Assembly (NCBI GenBank): GCA_030674185.1 | Contig: CM060312.1 | Span: 1,096,992 to 1,160,991 of the forward strand | Source of the DNA: Monoplex corrugatus | Lineage: Eukaryota > Mollusca > Gastropoda > Littorinimorpha > Ranellidae | DNA: 64,000 nucleotides | Direction: 5' to 3' | Part shown: piece by piece, positions 22,164 to 35,300 of the stretch | How positions within the stretch are numbered: position 1 is the first letter of the stretch | Layout: the number at the start of each line of letters is the position of its first letter | Made by a program: the position numbers and the translations under genes | The notes under the pieces: generated by a model | Seen by the model: the letters and a program-made list of their open reading frames with translations, nothing else | Databases searched by the model: none | What the model was told of the DNA's origin: nothing

Positions 22164-23480
22164 ATTGTGTTACACAGTCTGTGTGTGTGCTGTTTGTTGT
22201 GGTATTGTGTTACACAGTCTGTGTTTGTTGTTTGTTGTGGTATTGTGTTACACAGTTTGTGTGTGTGCTGTTTATTGTGGTATTGTGTTACACAATCTGT
22301 GTGTGTGTTGTTTGTTGTGGTATTGTGTTACACAGTCTGTGTGTGTGTTGTTTGTTGTGGTATTGTGTTACACAGTCTGTGTGTGTGTTGTTTGTTGTGG
22401 TATTGTGTTACACAGTGTGTGTGTGTGTTGTTTGTTGTGGTATTGTGTTACACAGTGTGTATGTGTTGTTTGTTGTGGTATTGTGTTACACAGTCCGTCT
22501 GTGTGTGTTGTTTGTTGTGGTATTGTGTTACACAGTCTGTGTGTGTGTTGTTTGTTGTGGTATTGTGTTACACAGTCTGTGTGTGTGTTGTTTGTTGTGG
22601 TATTGTGTTACACAGTCTGTGTGTGTGTTGTTTGTTGTGGTATTGTGTTACACAGTCTGTGTGTGTGCTGTTTGTTGTGGTATTGTGTTACACAGTCTGT
22701 GTGTGTGTTGTTTGTTGTGGTATTGTGTTACACAGTCTGTGTGTGTGCTGTTTGTTGTGGTTTTGCTTTACACAGTCTGTGTGTGTTGTTTGTTGTGGTA
22801 TTTTGTTACACAGTCTGTGTGTGCTGTTTGTTATGGTATTGTGTAAACAGTCTGTGTGTGTGCTGTTTGCTGTGGTATTATGTAAACAGTCTGTGTGTGT
22901 TGTCTGTTATGGTACTGTGTAAACAGTGTGTGTGTGCTGTTTTCTATGGTATTGGGTAAACAGTGTGTGTGTGCTGTTTGCTATGGTATTGTGTAAACAG
23001 TCTGTGTGTGCTTTTTGCTATGGTATTATGTAAACAGTCTGTGTGTGTGTGCTGTTTGCTGTGGTATTGTGTAAACAGTCTGTGTGTGTGTGCTGTTTGC
23101 TGTGGCATTGTGTAAACAGTCTGTGTTTGCTGTGGTATTGTGTTACACAGTCTGTGTGTGCTGTTTGTTGTGGTATTATGTAAACAGTCTGTGTGTGTGC
23201 TGTTTGCTGTTGTATTGTGTAAACAGTCTGTGTGTGTGTGTGTGCTGTTTATTGTGGTGTTATATAAACAGTCTGTGTGTGTGTGCTGTTTGTTGTGGTA
23301 TTGTGTAAACAGTCTGTGTGTGTGCTGTTTGTTGTGGTATTATATAAACAGTCTGTGTGTGTGTGTGCTGTTTGTTGTGGTATTATATAAACAGTCTGTG
23401 TGTGCACTGTTTTCGTGTCTTTGTGTACATAATCTGTGTACTGTTTGCTGTGTCATTGTGTGCATTATATGTGTATTGTT
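22164..23480. repeat. 40-bp satellite, segment 3 of 3
   Basis: Continuation of the array. To about 22830 units are like those in segments 1 and 2. From there a different subfamily appears with gtgtaaacagtctgtg and longer TG runs, and units decay to about 23480. Confidence 0.94.
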
Positions 23481-23680
23481 GTGTGTTTACTTTTTCTGTG
23501 TGTCTTGATTTGCTGTGGTTTTGTGCTAGATCAGGAGAGAGGGTTGGTGGAATTAAAATGTAGAAAGTAAAATGATGTGATGATGCTGTTCTTTAAAAAC
23601 CGGAAAACGCGTTTCGATGTTCCAGATTGTTCTAAAGTTGTTCTTAATGGAGCTTGACGGAGTTGGGCTGGGATTGGTTG
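23481..23680. other. Unique spacer
   Basis: About 200 bp between two satellites with no recognisable feature. Confidence 0.5.
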
Positions 23681-25495
23681 TCTAATAGCAGTACTGACAA
23701 AAGTACACACAATCTGATGGCAGTACTGACACAAGTACACACAGTCTGATGGCAGTATGGACACATGTACACACAGTCTGATGGCAGTACTGACACAAGT
23801 ACACACAGTCTGATGGCAGTATACACACAAGTACTCACAGTCTGATGGCAGTATAGACACAAGTACACACAGTCTGATGGCAGTATACACACAAGTACAC
23901 ACAGTCTGATGGCAGTATACACACAAGTACACACAGTCTGATGGCAGTATACACACACGTACACACAGTCTGATGGCAGTATACACACATGTACACACAG
24001 TCTGATGGCAGTATACACACAAGTACACACAATCTGATGGCAGTATACACACAAGTACACACAGTCTGATGGCAGTATACACACAAGTACACACAGTCTG
24101 ATGGCAGTATACACACAAGTACACACAGTCTGATGGCAGTATACACACAAGTACACACAGTCTGATGGCAGTATACACACAAGTACACACAGCCTGATGG
24201 CAGTATACACACAAGTACACACAGTCTGATGGCAGTATGGACACACGTACACACAGTCTGATGGCAGTACTGACACAAGTACACACAGTCTGATGGCAGT
24301 ACTGACACACGTACACACAGTCTGATGGCAGTATACACACAAGTACACACAGTCTGATGGCAGTATAGACACAAGTACACACAATCTGATGGCAGTATAG
24401 ACACACGTACACACAATCTGATGGCAGTATACACACATGTACACACAGTCTGATGGCAGTATACACACAAGTACACACAGTCTGATGGCAGTATAGACAC
24501 AAGTACACACAATCTGATGGCAGTATAGACACATGTACACACAATCTGATAGCAGTATAGACACATGTACACACAATCTGATGGCAGTATAGACACATGT
24601 ACACACAATCTGATAGCAGTATAGACACATGTACACACAATCTGATAGCAGTATAGACACATGTACACACAATCTGATAGCAGTATAGACACATGTACAC
24701 ACAATCTGATGGCAGTATAGACACATGTACACACAATCTGATAGCAGTATAGACACATGTACACACAATCTGATGGCAGTATAGACACATGTACACACAA
24801 TCTGATGGCAGTATACACACATGTACACACAGTCTGATGGCAGTATAGACACAAGTACACACAATCTGATAGCAGTATAGACACATGTACACACAATCTG
24901 ATAGCAGTATAGACACATGTACACACAATCTGATGGCAGTATACACACAAGTACACACAGTCTGATGGCAGTATAGACACAAGTACACACAATCTGATGG
25001 CAGTATAGACACATGTACACACAATCTGATAGCAGTATAGACACATGTACACACAATCTGATGGCAGTATACACATATGTACACACAATCTGATAGCAGT
25101 ATACACACATGTACACACAATCTGATAGCAGTATAGACACAAGTACACACAATCTGATGGCAGTATACACACATGTACACACAGTCTGATGGCAGTATAC
25201 ACACAAGTACACACAATCTGATGGCAGTATACACACATGTACACACAGTCTGATGGCAGTATAGACACATGTACACGCAGTCTGATGGCAGTATAGACAC
25301 AAGTACACACAGTATGATGGCAGTATGGACACAAGTACACACAGTCTGATGGCAGTATAGACACAAGTACACACAGTCTGATGGCAGTATACACACAAGT
25401 ACACACAGTCTGATGGCAGTATGGACACAGGTACACACAGTCTGATGGCAGTATAGACACAATACACACAGTCTGAGTGGCAGTATGGACACAAG
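23681..25495. repeat. Minisatellite, unit 30 bp
   Basis: About 60 units of acacagtctgatggcagtat and acacacaagt. Three-fold unit length and no stops leave all three minus frames open (up to 653 codons of Cys/Val/Tyr repeat), which are satellite translations. Variants with atagacac and ctgatagcag cluster at 24500-25130, showing local homogenisation. Confidence 0.97.
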
Positions 25496-28090
25496 TAAGC
25501 CTAAACGTTATTCAAGTGTATGCACCAACTCCAACAAGCAGCGAAGAAGCAATACAAAATTACTACAATGAACTGCAGGCTGCGAAAGAGACCTCAGCGT
25601 GAAATCCTAATTGTCATGGGAGATTTTAATGCAAAGGTAGGAGAACGCCTAGATGAACAGAATGGAATCGGAAGATATGGTTTAGGGACCTAAAATGAAA
25701 GAGGAGATATGCTTTGTGCTTTCTGCAAAACAAACGATATGATAATCACCAACACATATTTCAAACAGCCCTACGGAAGACGTTACACTTGGATCTCACT
25801 TGCAGATAGAGTTCGCAACCAAACTGACTGTATTCTAATTGACAGAAACTAGAAGTCTTGTGACCTGAAGTCAATAACAAAGCCTGGAGCAGACTGTTCA
25901 ACACATCACACTCTACTGGCAGCCAAGCTTAGACTGAAACACTACAGAAAACTCAAAAACATCATTCACCAAAAAGTTGATGTATAAAGATTACTCGATG
26001 AAAAGATTGCTGAAACGTATTGCATAGAAATAAATAATACATTTGAAGCTCTCAACCAGAAATGCTCATCTACAGAGAAGTCGCCAACTGAAATTTGGGA
26101 GGACATGAAAGAAACATGGACAACATGTGGTGAAAAAGTTAATGGCAAGTGAAAAAGACAGAAGAGGAAACCATATGTTAGTGATGATGTCACTGACTGA
26201 TGGAACAGCGAAAACAGGTCAAAAATGTAGACCTTGAGAGATATGAAACACTTGAAAGAGTAATACAGACTAAAATTAGACTGTAAAAGAAAGAGTGGCT
26301 AGACCAAGAATGCAGCAAGATTAACGATTTCAATGCAGCACAGAAGTCAAAAGAACTGTTTCAACAGATACGTAAAGACAAAAGAATTCAAACCACACCA
26401 GTTATGTATCAATGACATGGACAGAAAAAATTTAACAAATCCAGACGATGTCCTAAACAGATGGTATGATTATGGCAGCGACCTCTTCAGTGATGACACA
26501 AAGAATAACTCTCCGCAAGTTGACACTGAAATCGACTCAATACCAAAAGAGTCCCAACCCCTCGTATGTGAAATTGAAGCAGCAATCAAAAGTATAACAG
26601 AAAGGAAATCACCAGGACTGGACAACCTACCAATAGAGATGATCAAGAGAAGAGGATCAGAAGCACTAAGATAATTCACACTTTATGCGATTCAATCTGG
26701 GAAACTCAGCAATGGCCAGACGACTGGAAAAAGCAAGAATTTGTTATGTTGCACAAAAGTGGAGACACTAGAAACTGTGAAACTACCGAACAATTGCCCT
26801 GATAAGTCACACCAACAAGGTCCTACCAATTATAATCCTAAACCGACTGAAACAGAAAAAATCGAAGAAGAAACGTCAGACTAGACCTTCAGGCTGGCTT
26901 TAGAGGCAATAGAGGAACCAGTGACATGCTCATCATCAGACAAATTCTGATGGAAAGAATAAAATAGTTGAATATTGGCGAAGATGGGCAGAAGATGGAG
27001 CTTTACATGACATTCACTGATACAGTAAAGCATTTGACACTGTAAAGCATGAGTACTTCTTTCAGAACATGAACAAAATGGGTTTCCCAAGGCACCTGGT
27101 CACACTGTTGGTCAACCTGTACACAGACCAGCAGGCCACGATAAGATGGAGCAGACAACATTGCAGGTTCTTCCCTGACTAGAGAGAGTCAGGCAAGGAT
27201 GCATACTCTCACCACAGCTGTTCAGCTTGTACACATAACAGGTAATGAGAGAGGCAGAGACTGAAGAACTTGGTGTAAAGACTGGTGGGGAGGAAATCAC
27301 TAACCTGAGGTTGGCAGATGAAACTGCTCTCGTATCAGGCTGCAAAGACGATATACAAACAATCATTGACAAAATAAATGGAGTGGGCAGAACTGCAGGC
27401 CTAAAACTCAACGCAAAGAAGACAAAGGTAATGCATATCGGCAGATCCATGGATGAAAACATAGCAGTCGATGGAGAACCCCTCGAAGTTGTACAATACT
27501 TCAAATACATTGGGTCATACAAGTCGGCTGTTGCCACATGTAGCAAAGACATCAAAGCAAGAACTTCCCAAGCCAAACAAAGAACGGTCCATCTTACTAA
27601 CATTTGGTAAGACAGATATTTAGGAAATGAGCTCAAACTTAAAATACTACGAACACTTATTTGGCCCGTTGTGCTATATGGAAATGAAGGATGGACTCTT
27701 AAAGCTGCAGATGAAAACAGAATCAAAAGTGCAGAGATGTGGTTCTACAGAAGACTCCTGGGCTGAAAGACGAACAAACCAAAGCATTCTGGAAGAACTT
27801 AACAAACAACCTGAACTTTTAGGCCTGGTTAGGAAAAGGAAAAGGAAATACTTTGGATATGCTATGAGACATCAGAGCTGCCATGTAATGGAGACTGTGG
27901 CCCAGGTCAAAATGGAGGGCAAGAGACGACAAGGAAGACCGTCGACTTCGTATGTAGAGAACATAGCCAAGTGGACGAAGTTACCGAAAGAAAAATCTAC
28001 AGATGGACTGTAGACAGAAGAGGGTGGAGACAGCTGACGGAGCATGCATCAGTGGCTACCATCAACAATAATGTCGCCGACAGCAGACAG
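25496..28090 (+). mobile_element. APE-type LINE, decayed (endonuclease and RT remains)
   Basis: Starting at the satellite edge, the frame reads LNVIQVYAPTPTSSEEA, then MGDFNAKVGE (25616-25645), then GIGRYGLGT, TNTYFKQPYGRRYTWIS and GADCST-like text: the C-terminal half of an apurinic endonuclease domain, with several stops. RT pieces follow: AIKSITERKSPGLDNLPIEM (26580-26640), the AFDTV region (about 27020), RQGCILS-like text (about 27190), LRLADETALVSGC (27306-27344), AGLKLNAKKTKVMHIG and GRPSTSYVENIAKW near 27940. Many stops and frameshifts make it a pseudogene. It ends at about 28090; no target duplication was found. Confidence 0.85.
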
Positions 28091-28678
<588 letters not shown>

Positions 28679-28707
28679 AATGACCTGAAAAAGATTACAA
28701 TGACCTT
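28679..28707. repeat. Left target site duplication of the inverted LINE
   Basis: Begins aatgacctgaaaaagatt. It matches 29936-29964 at 27 of 29 positions. Confidence 0.8.
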
Positions 28708-29935
28708 CATCATCATCATCATCATCCATCATCATCATCATCATCAGGTGCCTTGCCGCATGGCGTTGGCGATCATGGCCTTCCGTCTGTCTCTATCTCT
28801 TGTTGCCTCAAGCATCTCTTCCACCCTCTTCGTCTTCAGCCACTCTGCAAGTCTGTCTATCTTCTCCCTGGGTCTACCTGGTGCTCTCTTTCCCTCCTGC
28901 TTGTCTGTTGTGACCAGGTGCTCCAATTCCCCTTTCCTCATAAAATGGCCTATAGATGTTGCCTGTCTTTTCCTAATCTTCCTTATAAATGATCTTCTTG
29001 TATCTGCCTCCATTAAAACCGTCTCGTTGTTTTCTTTGCTTGTCCATGGAACTCTCGACATTTTTCTTAAAAACCACATCTCGGCTGCCTTAATCTTGTT
29101 CTGGCTTTGCTTGTTGACTGTCCACGCCTTACAACCATATAACAGTATTGGTTCTATATAACATTCAAGAACTCTCTTACTGATGTTAACTGATAGGCAT
29201 TTGTTGGTAAGAATGCTTTTCATCTTCTTGAATGCTGTTTTGGCTTGGCCGATTCTGCTGGCTATTTCTGATATGTATCTGCCATCTGGCGAAATGATTG
29301 TTCCCAGGTATTTAAACTTATCAACCTGTCTCAAGGTTATGCCGTTTGCTGTTATTTTGCATGAGGGGATTTCGTGTTTTTTACAGATCACCATGACTTC
29401 AGTCTTCCTGCTGTTTAGTTCCAACCCCTTACCTTTGCTTTCTATTTCTAGTATATTCACAAGGTTTTGTAGGTCCCTTTCATTTTCTGCAATTAGCACG
29501 GTGTCATCTGCGCATCGAATGTTGTTTATCATTTTTCAGATGAACAGTGTGGATTTGTGGAAGGGAAAGGAACTATTAATGCCATATACATCCTAAGAAC
29601 TATCATAGAGAGGTCAATAGAGATGAATAAGGTTTTATATTTATGCTTTGTTGAATAAACCAGGGCTTTCGATCAGGTAAGACATGAAGAATTGATCAAC
29701 CGACTAGAAAGACTCAATATTGATGGAAAAGATCTACGAATAATCAGAAATATATATTGGGAACAGACAGCTGCAGTGAGAGTGGAAAACGATGTGGGCT
29801 CTTTCCAAAACAGCAAAAGAGGAGTCAGACAGGGTTGTGTTTTGTCACCAGATCTGTTTTCACTTTACAGCCAGAACATCATGAGATACATAGAGGAAGA
29901 CCCTGGATAAAGGTTGGAGGAAAAAAATGATAAAC
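28708..29935 (-). mobile_element. LINE with 5' inversion (twin priming) and 29-bp target duplications
   Basis: The minus strand from 29532 to 28744 encodes the RT C-terminal part beginning MINNIRCADDTVLIAENE (ADD catalytic box), then GLELNSRKTEVMVI, FKYLGTIISPDGR, YGCKAWTVNKQ and GRPREKIDRLAEWLK. It ends in a tail that reads (ATG)n on the minus strand, at 28708-28746. The plus strand from 29538 to about 29935 encodes the part of the same RT that should come before: DEQCGFVEGKGTINAIYILR, FDQVRHEELINRL, RGVRQGCVLSPDLFSLY, and finally a sequence corresponding again to MINN. The two halves are in opposite orientation and meet at 29533-29537. Flanks 28679-28707 and 29936-29964 match at 27 of 29 bases. 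Both halves have stops or shifts. Confidence 0.88.
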
Positions 29936-29964
29936 AATGACCTTAAGAAGATTACAATGACCTT
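29936..29964. repeat. Right target site duplication of the inverted LINE
   Basis: Begins aatgaccttaagaagatt and ends the same as the left copy. A further partial aatgaccttaagaag follows, so the target had its own short repeat. Confidence 0.78.
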
Positions 29965-30180
29965 AAGAAGTACAGAATCTGGACTGCCTGTAACACTGTT
30001 GTATAAAAGGGAGACTGTTAATTCGTTGACGTTCACAGAACGGGCCCTACACAACCATTCCACAAAACATGGCTGGAAAGGGAACAAGTGTCAGACTGTA
30101 CAGCTCTGTGCCTCAGTCCCCTCCCCCTCCCCCACAGCTGCACACTGTATGGCCTAGTCAGCATGCAGTACAGCAGTACT
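29965..30180. other. Unique spacer
   Basis: About 215 bp with no recognisable exon, RNA or element. Confidence 0.5.
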
Positions 30181-30184
30181 TCCA

Positions 30185-31092
30185 TAATAATTATCTTCTA
30201 TACTTCCATTTCATATCGCCATACTTCCATACTACCATACTTCTATACTTCCATACTTCTATACTTCCATACTACCATGCTACCATACTTCCATACTTCG
30301 ATACTACCATACTTCCATACTACCATGCTACCATACTTCTATACTTCCATACTTCTATACTACCATACTACTATGCTACCATACTTCTATACTACCATAC
30401 TTCTATACTACCATACTTCCATACTACCATACTTCTATACTACCATACTTCTATACTACCATACTTCTATACTACCATACTTCCATACTACCATACTTCT
30501 ATACTACCATACTTCTATACTACCATACTTCTATACTACCATACTTTTATACTACCATACTTCTACACTTCCATACTTCTATACCTCCATTTCATATTAC
30601 CATACTTCCATACTACCATACTTCTATACTACCATGCTACCATATTCCATACTACCATGCTACCATACTACCATACTACCATACTTCCATACTAACATAC
30701 TTCCATACTACCATACTTCCATACTACCATACTTCTATACTACCATACTTCCATACTAACATACTTCCATACTACCATACTTCCATACTACCATACTTCC
30801 ATACTTCGATACTTCCATACTTGGATACTAACATACTTCCATAGTACCATACTACCATACTTCTATATTACCATACTTCCATACTACCATACTTTTATAC
30901 TACCATACTTCCATACTACCATACTTTTATACTTCCATACTCCATACTACCATACTCGATACCCATAGACCATACTACTATACTTCCATACTACCATACT
31001 ACCATACTACCATACTACATACTACTCTACCATCTTCATACTACCTCTACATACTTCTATACTCCATACTACATACTACCATATTTTACTTC
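30185..31092. repeat. Minisatellite of 8-bp blocks (catacttc / catactac)
   Basis: Over 100 eight-base blocks, mostly catacttc, catactac and tatactac, often paired into 16-bp units. The last 150 bp decay. Open frames of Tyr/Ile/Leu/Pro on the + strand are satellite translations. Confidence 0.96.
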
Positions 31093-31127
31093 TACGCTCC
31101 TAGGACTCCTGGTCTTCAAGCCTAAAT

Positions 31128-31272
<145 letters not shown>

Positions 31273-31277
31273 AACAG

Positions 31278-31903
31278 CTGCAGAACCTACAGCAGGAGGT
31301 GGACACGACGATCATGCGGCGCATCATGGACACGGTAGACAAAGAGCTGCAGAGACAGGGCTTAGACCTCCAGCTGCAGAACACACTGAAAAAGATGTTC
31401 CAGGAGGAACTGAAGCTGGTGGACGACGAGATCAACTCCATCCTGTGTGAGATGAACGACACCAACTCACTGGCTTCCTCCATCTCCTCCCATTCCAGCT
31501 GCACCTCCGTGGACCTGGAGGACATGGAGCAGGCGATGGAGATGCTCCGTATTTACAAGGAACGGGACGGCTTCCGACTGAGTCATCTGAAGAGCGTGTC
31601 GCACATCACGGAGTCGTCCCGACAACCCACATCATCTGAAGCCACCATAGGCAGCGTGCCCAAGGTGATGGTGGGCAAGATGGTGGCCCGCATCCTGATA
31701 CCCCTGGCCAACATCGCACAAACCTTTCAACGTGTGCGACGCAACTCTCAGATGCAGAGCAATCCTGTACAGTACATGAAAGAGCGCACGGAAAAAATGA
31801 TACGCGTCATTTCGGAAAACGACAACTGTCTGGCTCAGATGGCTGCCAAACACCACGAGAAAATGGACACCTTCATCCTAAGTGTGGACAACAGCATCCC
31901 CAG
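31278..31903 (+). CDS. Exon E: large helical / coiled-coil exon
   Basis: The longest exon, 626 nt, residues 355-563. It starts after acaacag that follows a 140-nt TG tract and reads LQNLQQEVDTTIMRRIMDTV, then strongly amphipathic helix rich in Glu, Lys and Leu, a Ser-rich linker (SLASSISSHSSCTSVD, about residues 413-428), another helix (DMEQAMEMLRIYKERDGF) and KVMVGKMVARILIPLANIA followed by a basic segment. No transmembrane stretch of convincing length is present. It ends CCCAG/gtgagt, a strong donor, splitting an Arg codon after two bases. An alternative acceptor six bases downstream (CTGCAG) would remove two residues and keep the frame. This is the central region of the GTPase-pseudokinase; its function is not readable from sequence. 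Confidence 0.9.
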
Positions 31904-32388
31904 GTGAGTCTTCACTGCGTGTCTCCTGTCGTCGTCTGCTTCTGTCACTTTGCTTTGAACGTTAGTTTTTGATGTTGTATCTTCTGGTGTACATTATGAA
32001 TAGAGTTGGCTGTGATTTTTTGGTTATGTCGATTTTGTTGTTTTTTAATACACATAAATTGGAGATGGCAAATATGTAAATGTTGCCTTTGAAACACTAT
32101 CTGTATTGTTGGAAAGCAGTTAATTCGTGTCTCTTGTTGTTCTCGCCGTTCTTTGGCTCATTCTGTGTGGTAGTTTCACTTCAAGATGTCTCCGCGCTGG
32201 GAATAAATTCCATATGCTGTGAAGCCACTGATGCATTGTGCTGGAGAAGATCCACAATGATCGTGCCATAAAACCTTAAGCTTTGCATAAGCCTTTTGTG
32301 CTGGTAAGATCTTTGGTTCTTTTTTTATCTCTGTAATTTTTTTCTGTTCTCTGTAACTAGTGTAAGTTCTGATTTCTCTTTTCTGTTG
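31904..32388. other. Unique 5' part of intron E-F
   Basis: Non-repetitive T-rich intron with no exon, RNA or element recognised. Confidence 0.6.
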
Positions 32389-35300
32389 CAAGTTCTGGTT
32401 TTTGTTCTCTATAAGTTCTGACTTCTGTTTTGACTTCTGTTCTCTATAAGTTCTGACTTTTGTTCTCTATAAGTTCTGACTTCTGTTCTCTGTAAGTTCT
32501 GACTTCTGTTCTCTGTAAGTTCTGACTTCTGTTCTCTGTAAGTTCTGACTTTTGTTCTCTGTAAGTTCTGACTTTTGTTCTCTGTAAGTTCTGACTTCTG
32601 TTCTGACTTCTGTTTTGACTTCTGTTCTGTGTAAGTTCTGACTTCTGTTCTCTGTAAGTTCTGACTTCTGTTCTCTGTAAGTTCTGACTTCCATTCTGAC
32701 TTCTGTTTTGACTTCTGTTCTGTGTAAGTTCTGACTTCTGTTCTCCATAAGTTCTGACTTCTGTTTTGACTTCTGTTCTGTGTAAGTTCTGACTTCCGTT
32801 CTGACTTCTGTTGTGACTTTTGTTGTGACTTCTGTTCTCATTTCTGTTCCGACTTCTCTTCTGTGTAAGGTCTGACTTCTGTTCTGACTTCTGTTTTGAC
32901 TTCTCTTCTCTGTAAGTTCTGACTTGTGTTCTCTGTAAGTTCTGACTTCTGTTCTCTGTAAGTTCTGACTTTTGCTCTGACTTCTGTTCTGACTTCTCTG
33001 TTATCTGTAAGTTCTGACTTCTGTTCTGACTTCTGTTCCGACTTCTGTTCTGACTTCTGTCCTGACTTCTCTGTTCTCTGTAAGTTCTGACTTCTGTTCT
33101 GACTTCTGTTCTTTGTAAATTCTGACTTCTGTTCTGACCTCTGCTCTGACTTCTGTTCTGACTTCTATTCTTTGTAAATTCTGACTTCTGTTCTGACCTC
33201 TGCTCTGACTTCTGTTCTGACTTCTGTTCTCTGTACGTTCTGACTTCTGTTCTCTGTAAGTTCTGACTTCTGTTGTGACTTCTGTTCTCATTTCTGTTCT
33301 GACTTCTCTTCTGTGTAAGTTCTGACTTGTGTTCTGACTTCTGTTTTGACTTCTCTTCTCTGTAAGTTCTGACTTCTGTTCTCTGTAAGTTCTGACTTCT
33401 GTTCTGACTTCTGTTCTCTGTAAGTTCTGACTTCTGCTCTGACTTCTGTTCTGACTTCTCTGTTCTCTGTAACTAGTGTAAGTTCTGACTTCTGTTCCGA
33501 CTTCTGTTCTGACTTCTGTCCTGACGTGTTCTCTGTAAATTCTGACTTCTGTTTTGACTTCTGTTCTGACTTGTGTTCTGACCTCTGTTCTCTGTAAGTT
33601 CTGACTTGTGTTCTCACTTCTGTTCTGACTTGTGTTCTGACTTCTGTTCACTGTGAGTTCTGACTTCTGTTCACTGTGAGTTCTGACTTGTGTTCTCTGT
33701 AAGTTCTGACTTCAGTTCTGACTTCTGTTCTCTGTAAATTTTGACTTCTGTTCTGAATTCTGTTCTGACTTGTCTTCTGACTTCTCTGTTCTCTTTAAGT
33801 TCTGACTTCTGTTCTCTGTAAGTTCTGACTTCTGTTTTGACTTCTGTTCTCTGTGAGTTCTGAATTCTGTTTTCTATAAGTTCTGATTTCTGTTCTGACT
33901 TCTTTTCTCTGTAAGTTCTGACTTCTGTTCTGATTTCTGTTCTCTGTAAGTTCTGACTTCTGTTCTCTATAAGTTCTGACTTCTGTTCTGACTTCTGTTC
34001 CGACTTCTGTTCTCTAAGTTCTGACCTCTGTTCTCTATAAGTTCTGACTTCTGTTCTGATTTCTGTATCTGTAAGTTCTGACTTCTGTTCTCTTAATTTC
34101 TGACTTCTGTTCTCTGTAAGTTCTGACTTCTGTTCTGACTTGTGTTCTCTGTAAATTCTGACTTCTGTTTTGACTTCTGTTCTGACTTGTGTTCTGACCT
34201 CTGTTCTCTGTAAGTTCTGACTTCTGTTCTGACTTGTGTTCTCACTTCTGTTCTGACTTGTGTTCTGACTTCTGTTCACTGTGAGTTCTGACTTCTGTTC
34301 ACTGTGAGTTCTGACTTGTGTTCTCTGTAAGTTCTGACTTCAGTTCTGACTTCTGTTCTCTGTAAATTTTGACTTCTGTTCTGAATTCTGTTCTGACTTG
34401 TCTTCTGACTTCTCTGTTCTCTTTAAGTTCTGACTTCTGTTCTCTGTAAGTTCTGACTTCTGTTTTGACTTCTGTTCTCTGTGAGTTCTGAATTCTGTTT
34501 TCTATAAGTTCTGATTTCTGTTCTGACTTCTTTTCTCTGTAAGTTCTGACTTCTGTTCTGATTTCTGTTCTCTGTAAGTTCTGACTTCTGTTCTCTATAA
34601 GTTCTGACTTCTGTTCTGACTTCTTGTTCCGACTTCTGTTCTCTAAGTTCTGACCTCTGTTCTCTATAAGTTCTGACTTCTGTTCTGATTTCTGTATCTG
34701 TAAGTTCTGACTTCTGTTCTCTTAATTCCTGACTTCTGTTCTCTGTAAGTTCTGACTTCTGTTCTGAGTTCTGTTTTCTGTAAGTTTTGACTTCTGTTTT
34801 GACTTCAGTTCGGACTTCTGTTCTGATTTCTGTTCTGACTTCTGTTCTCTGTAAGTTTTGACTTCTGCTCTGACTTCTGTTCCGACTTCTCTGTAAGTTC
34901 TGACTTCTGTTCTCCGTAAGTTCTGGCTTCTGTTCTCTGTAAGTTCTGACTTCTGTTCTGACTTGTGTTCTGACTTCTGTTCTGACTTCTGTTCACTGTG
35001 AGTTCTGACGTGTTCTGACTTCTGATCTGACTTGTGTTCTGACTTCTGTTCACTGTGAGTTCTGACTTCTGTTCTGACTTCTGTTCTCTGTAAGTTCTGA
35101 CTTCTATTCTGATTTCTGTAAGTTCTGACTTCTGTTCTGACTTCAGTTCTGACTTCTGTTCTCTGTAAATTTTGACTTCTGTTCTGAATTCTGTTCTGAC
35201 TTGTCTTCTGACTTCTCTATTCTCTTTAAGTTCTGACTTCTGTTCTCTGTAAGTTCTGACTTCTGTTTTGACTTCTGTTCCCTGTGAGTTCTGAATTCTG

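Noticed and set aside
23531..25492. 653-codon minus-strand Cys-rich frame and its two companions
   Set aside because: A 30-bp satellite without stops is open in all three minus frames; no splice sites, no non-repeat domain.
23681..25495. CRISPR-like array of regular repeats
   Set aside because: Regular 30-bp period but no unique spacers; repeats are contiguous, and the context is a eukaryotic intron.
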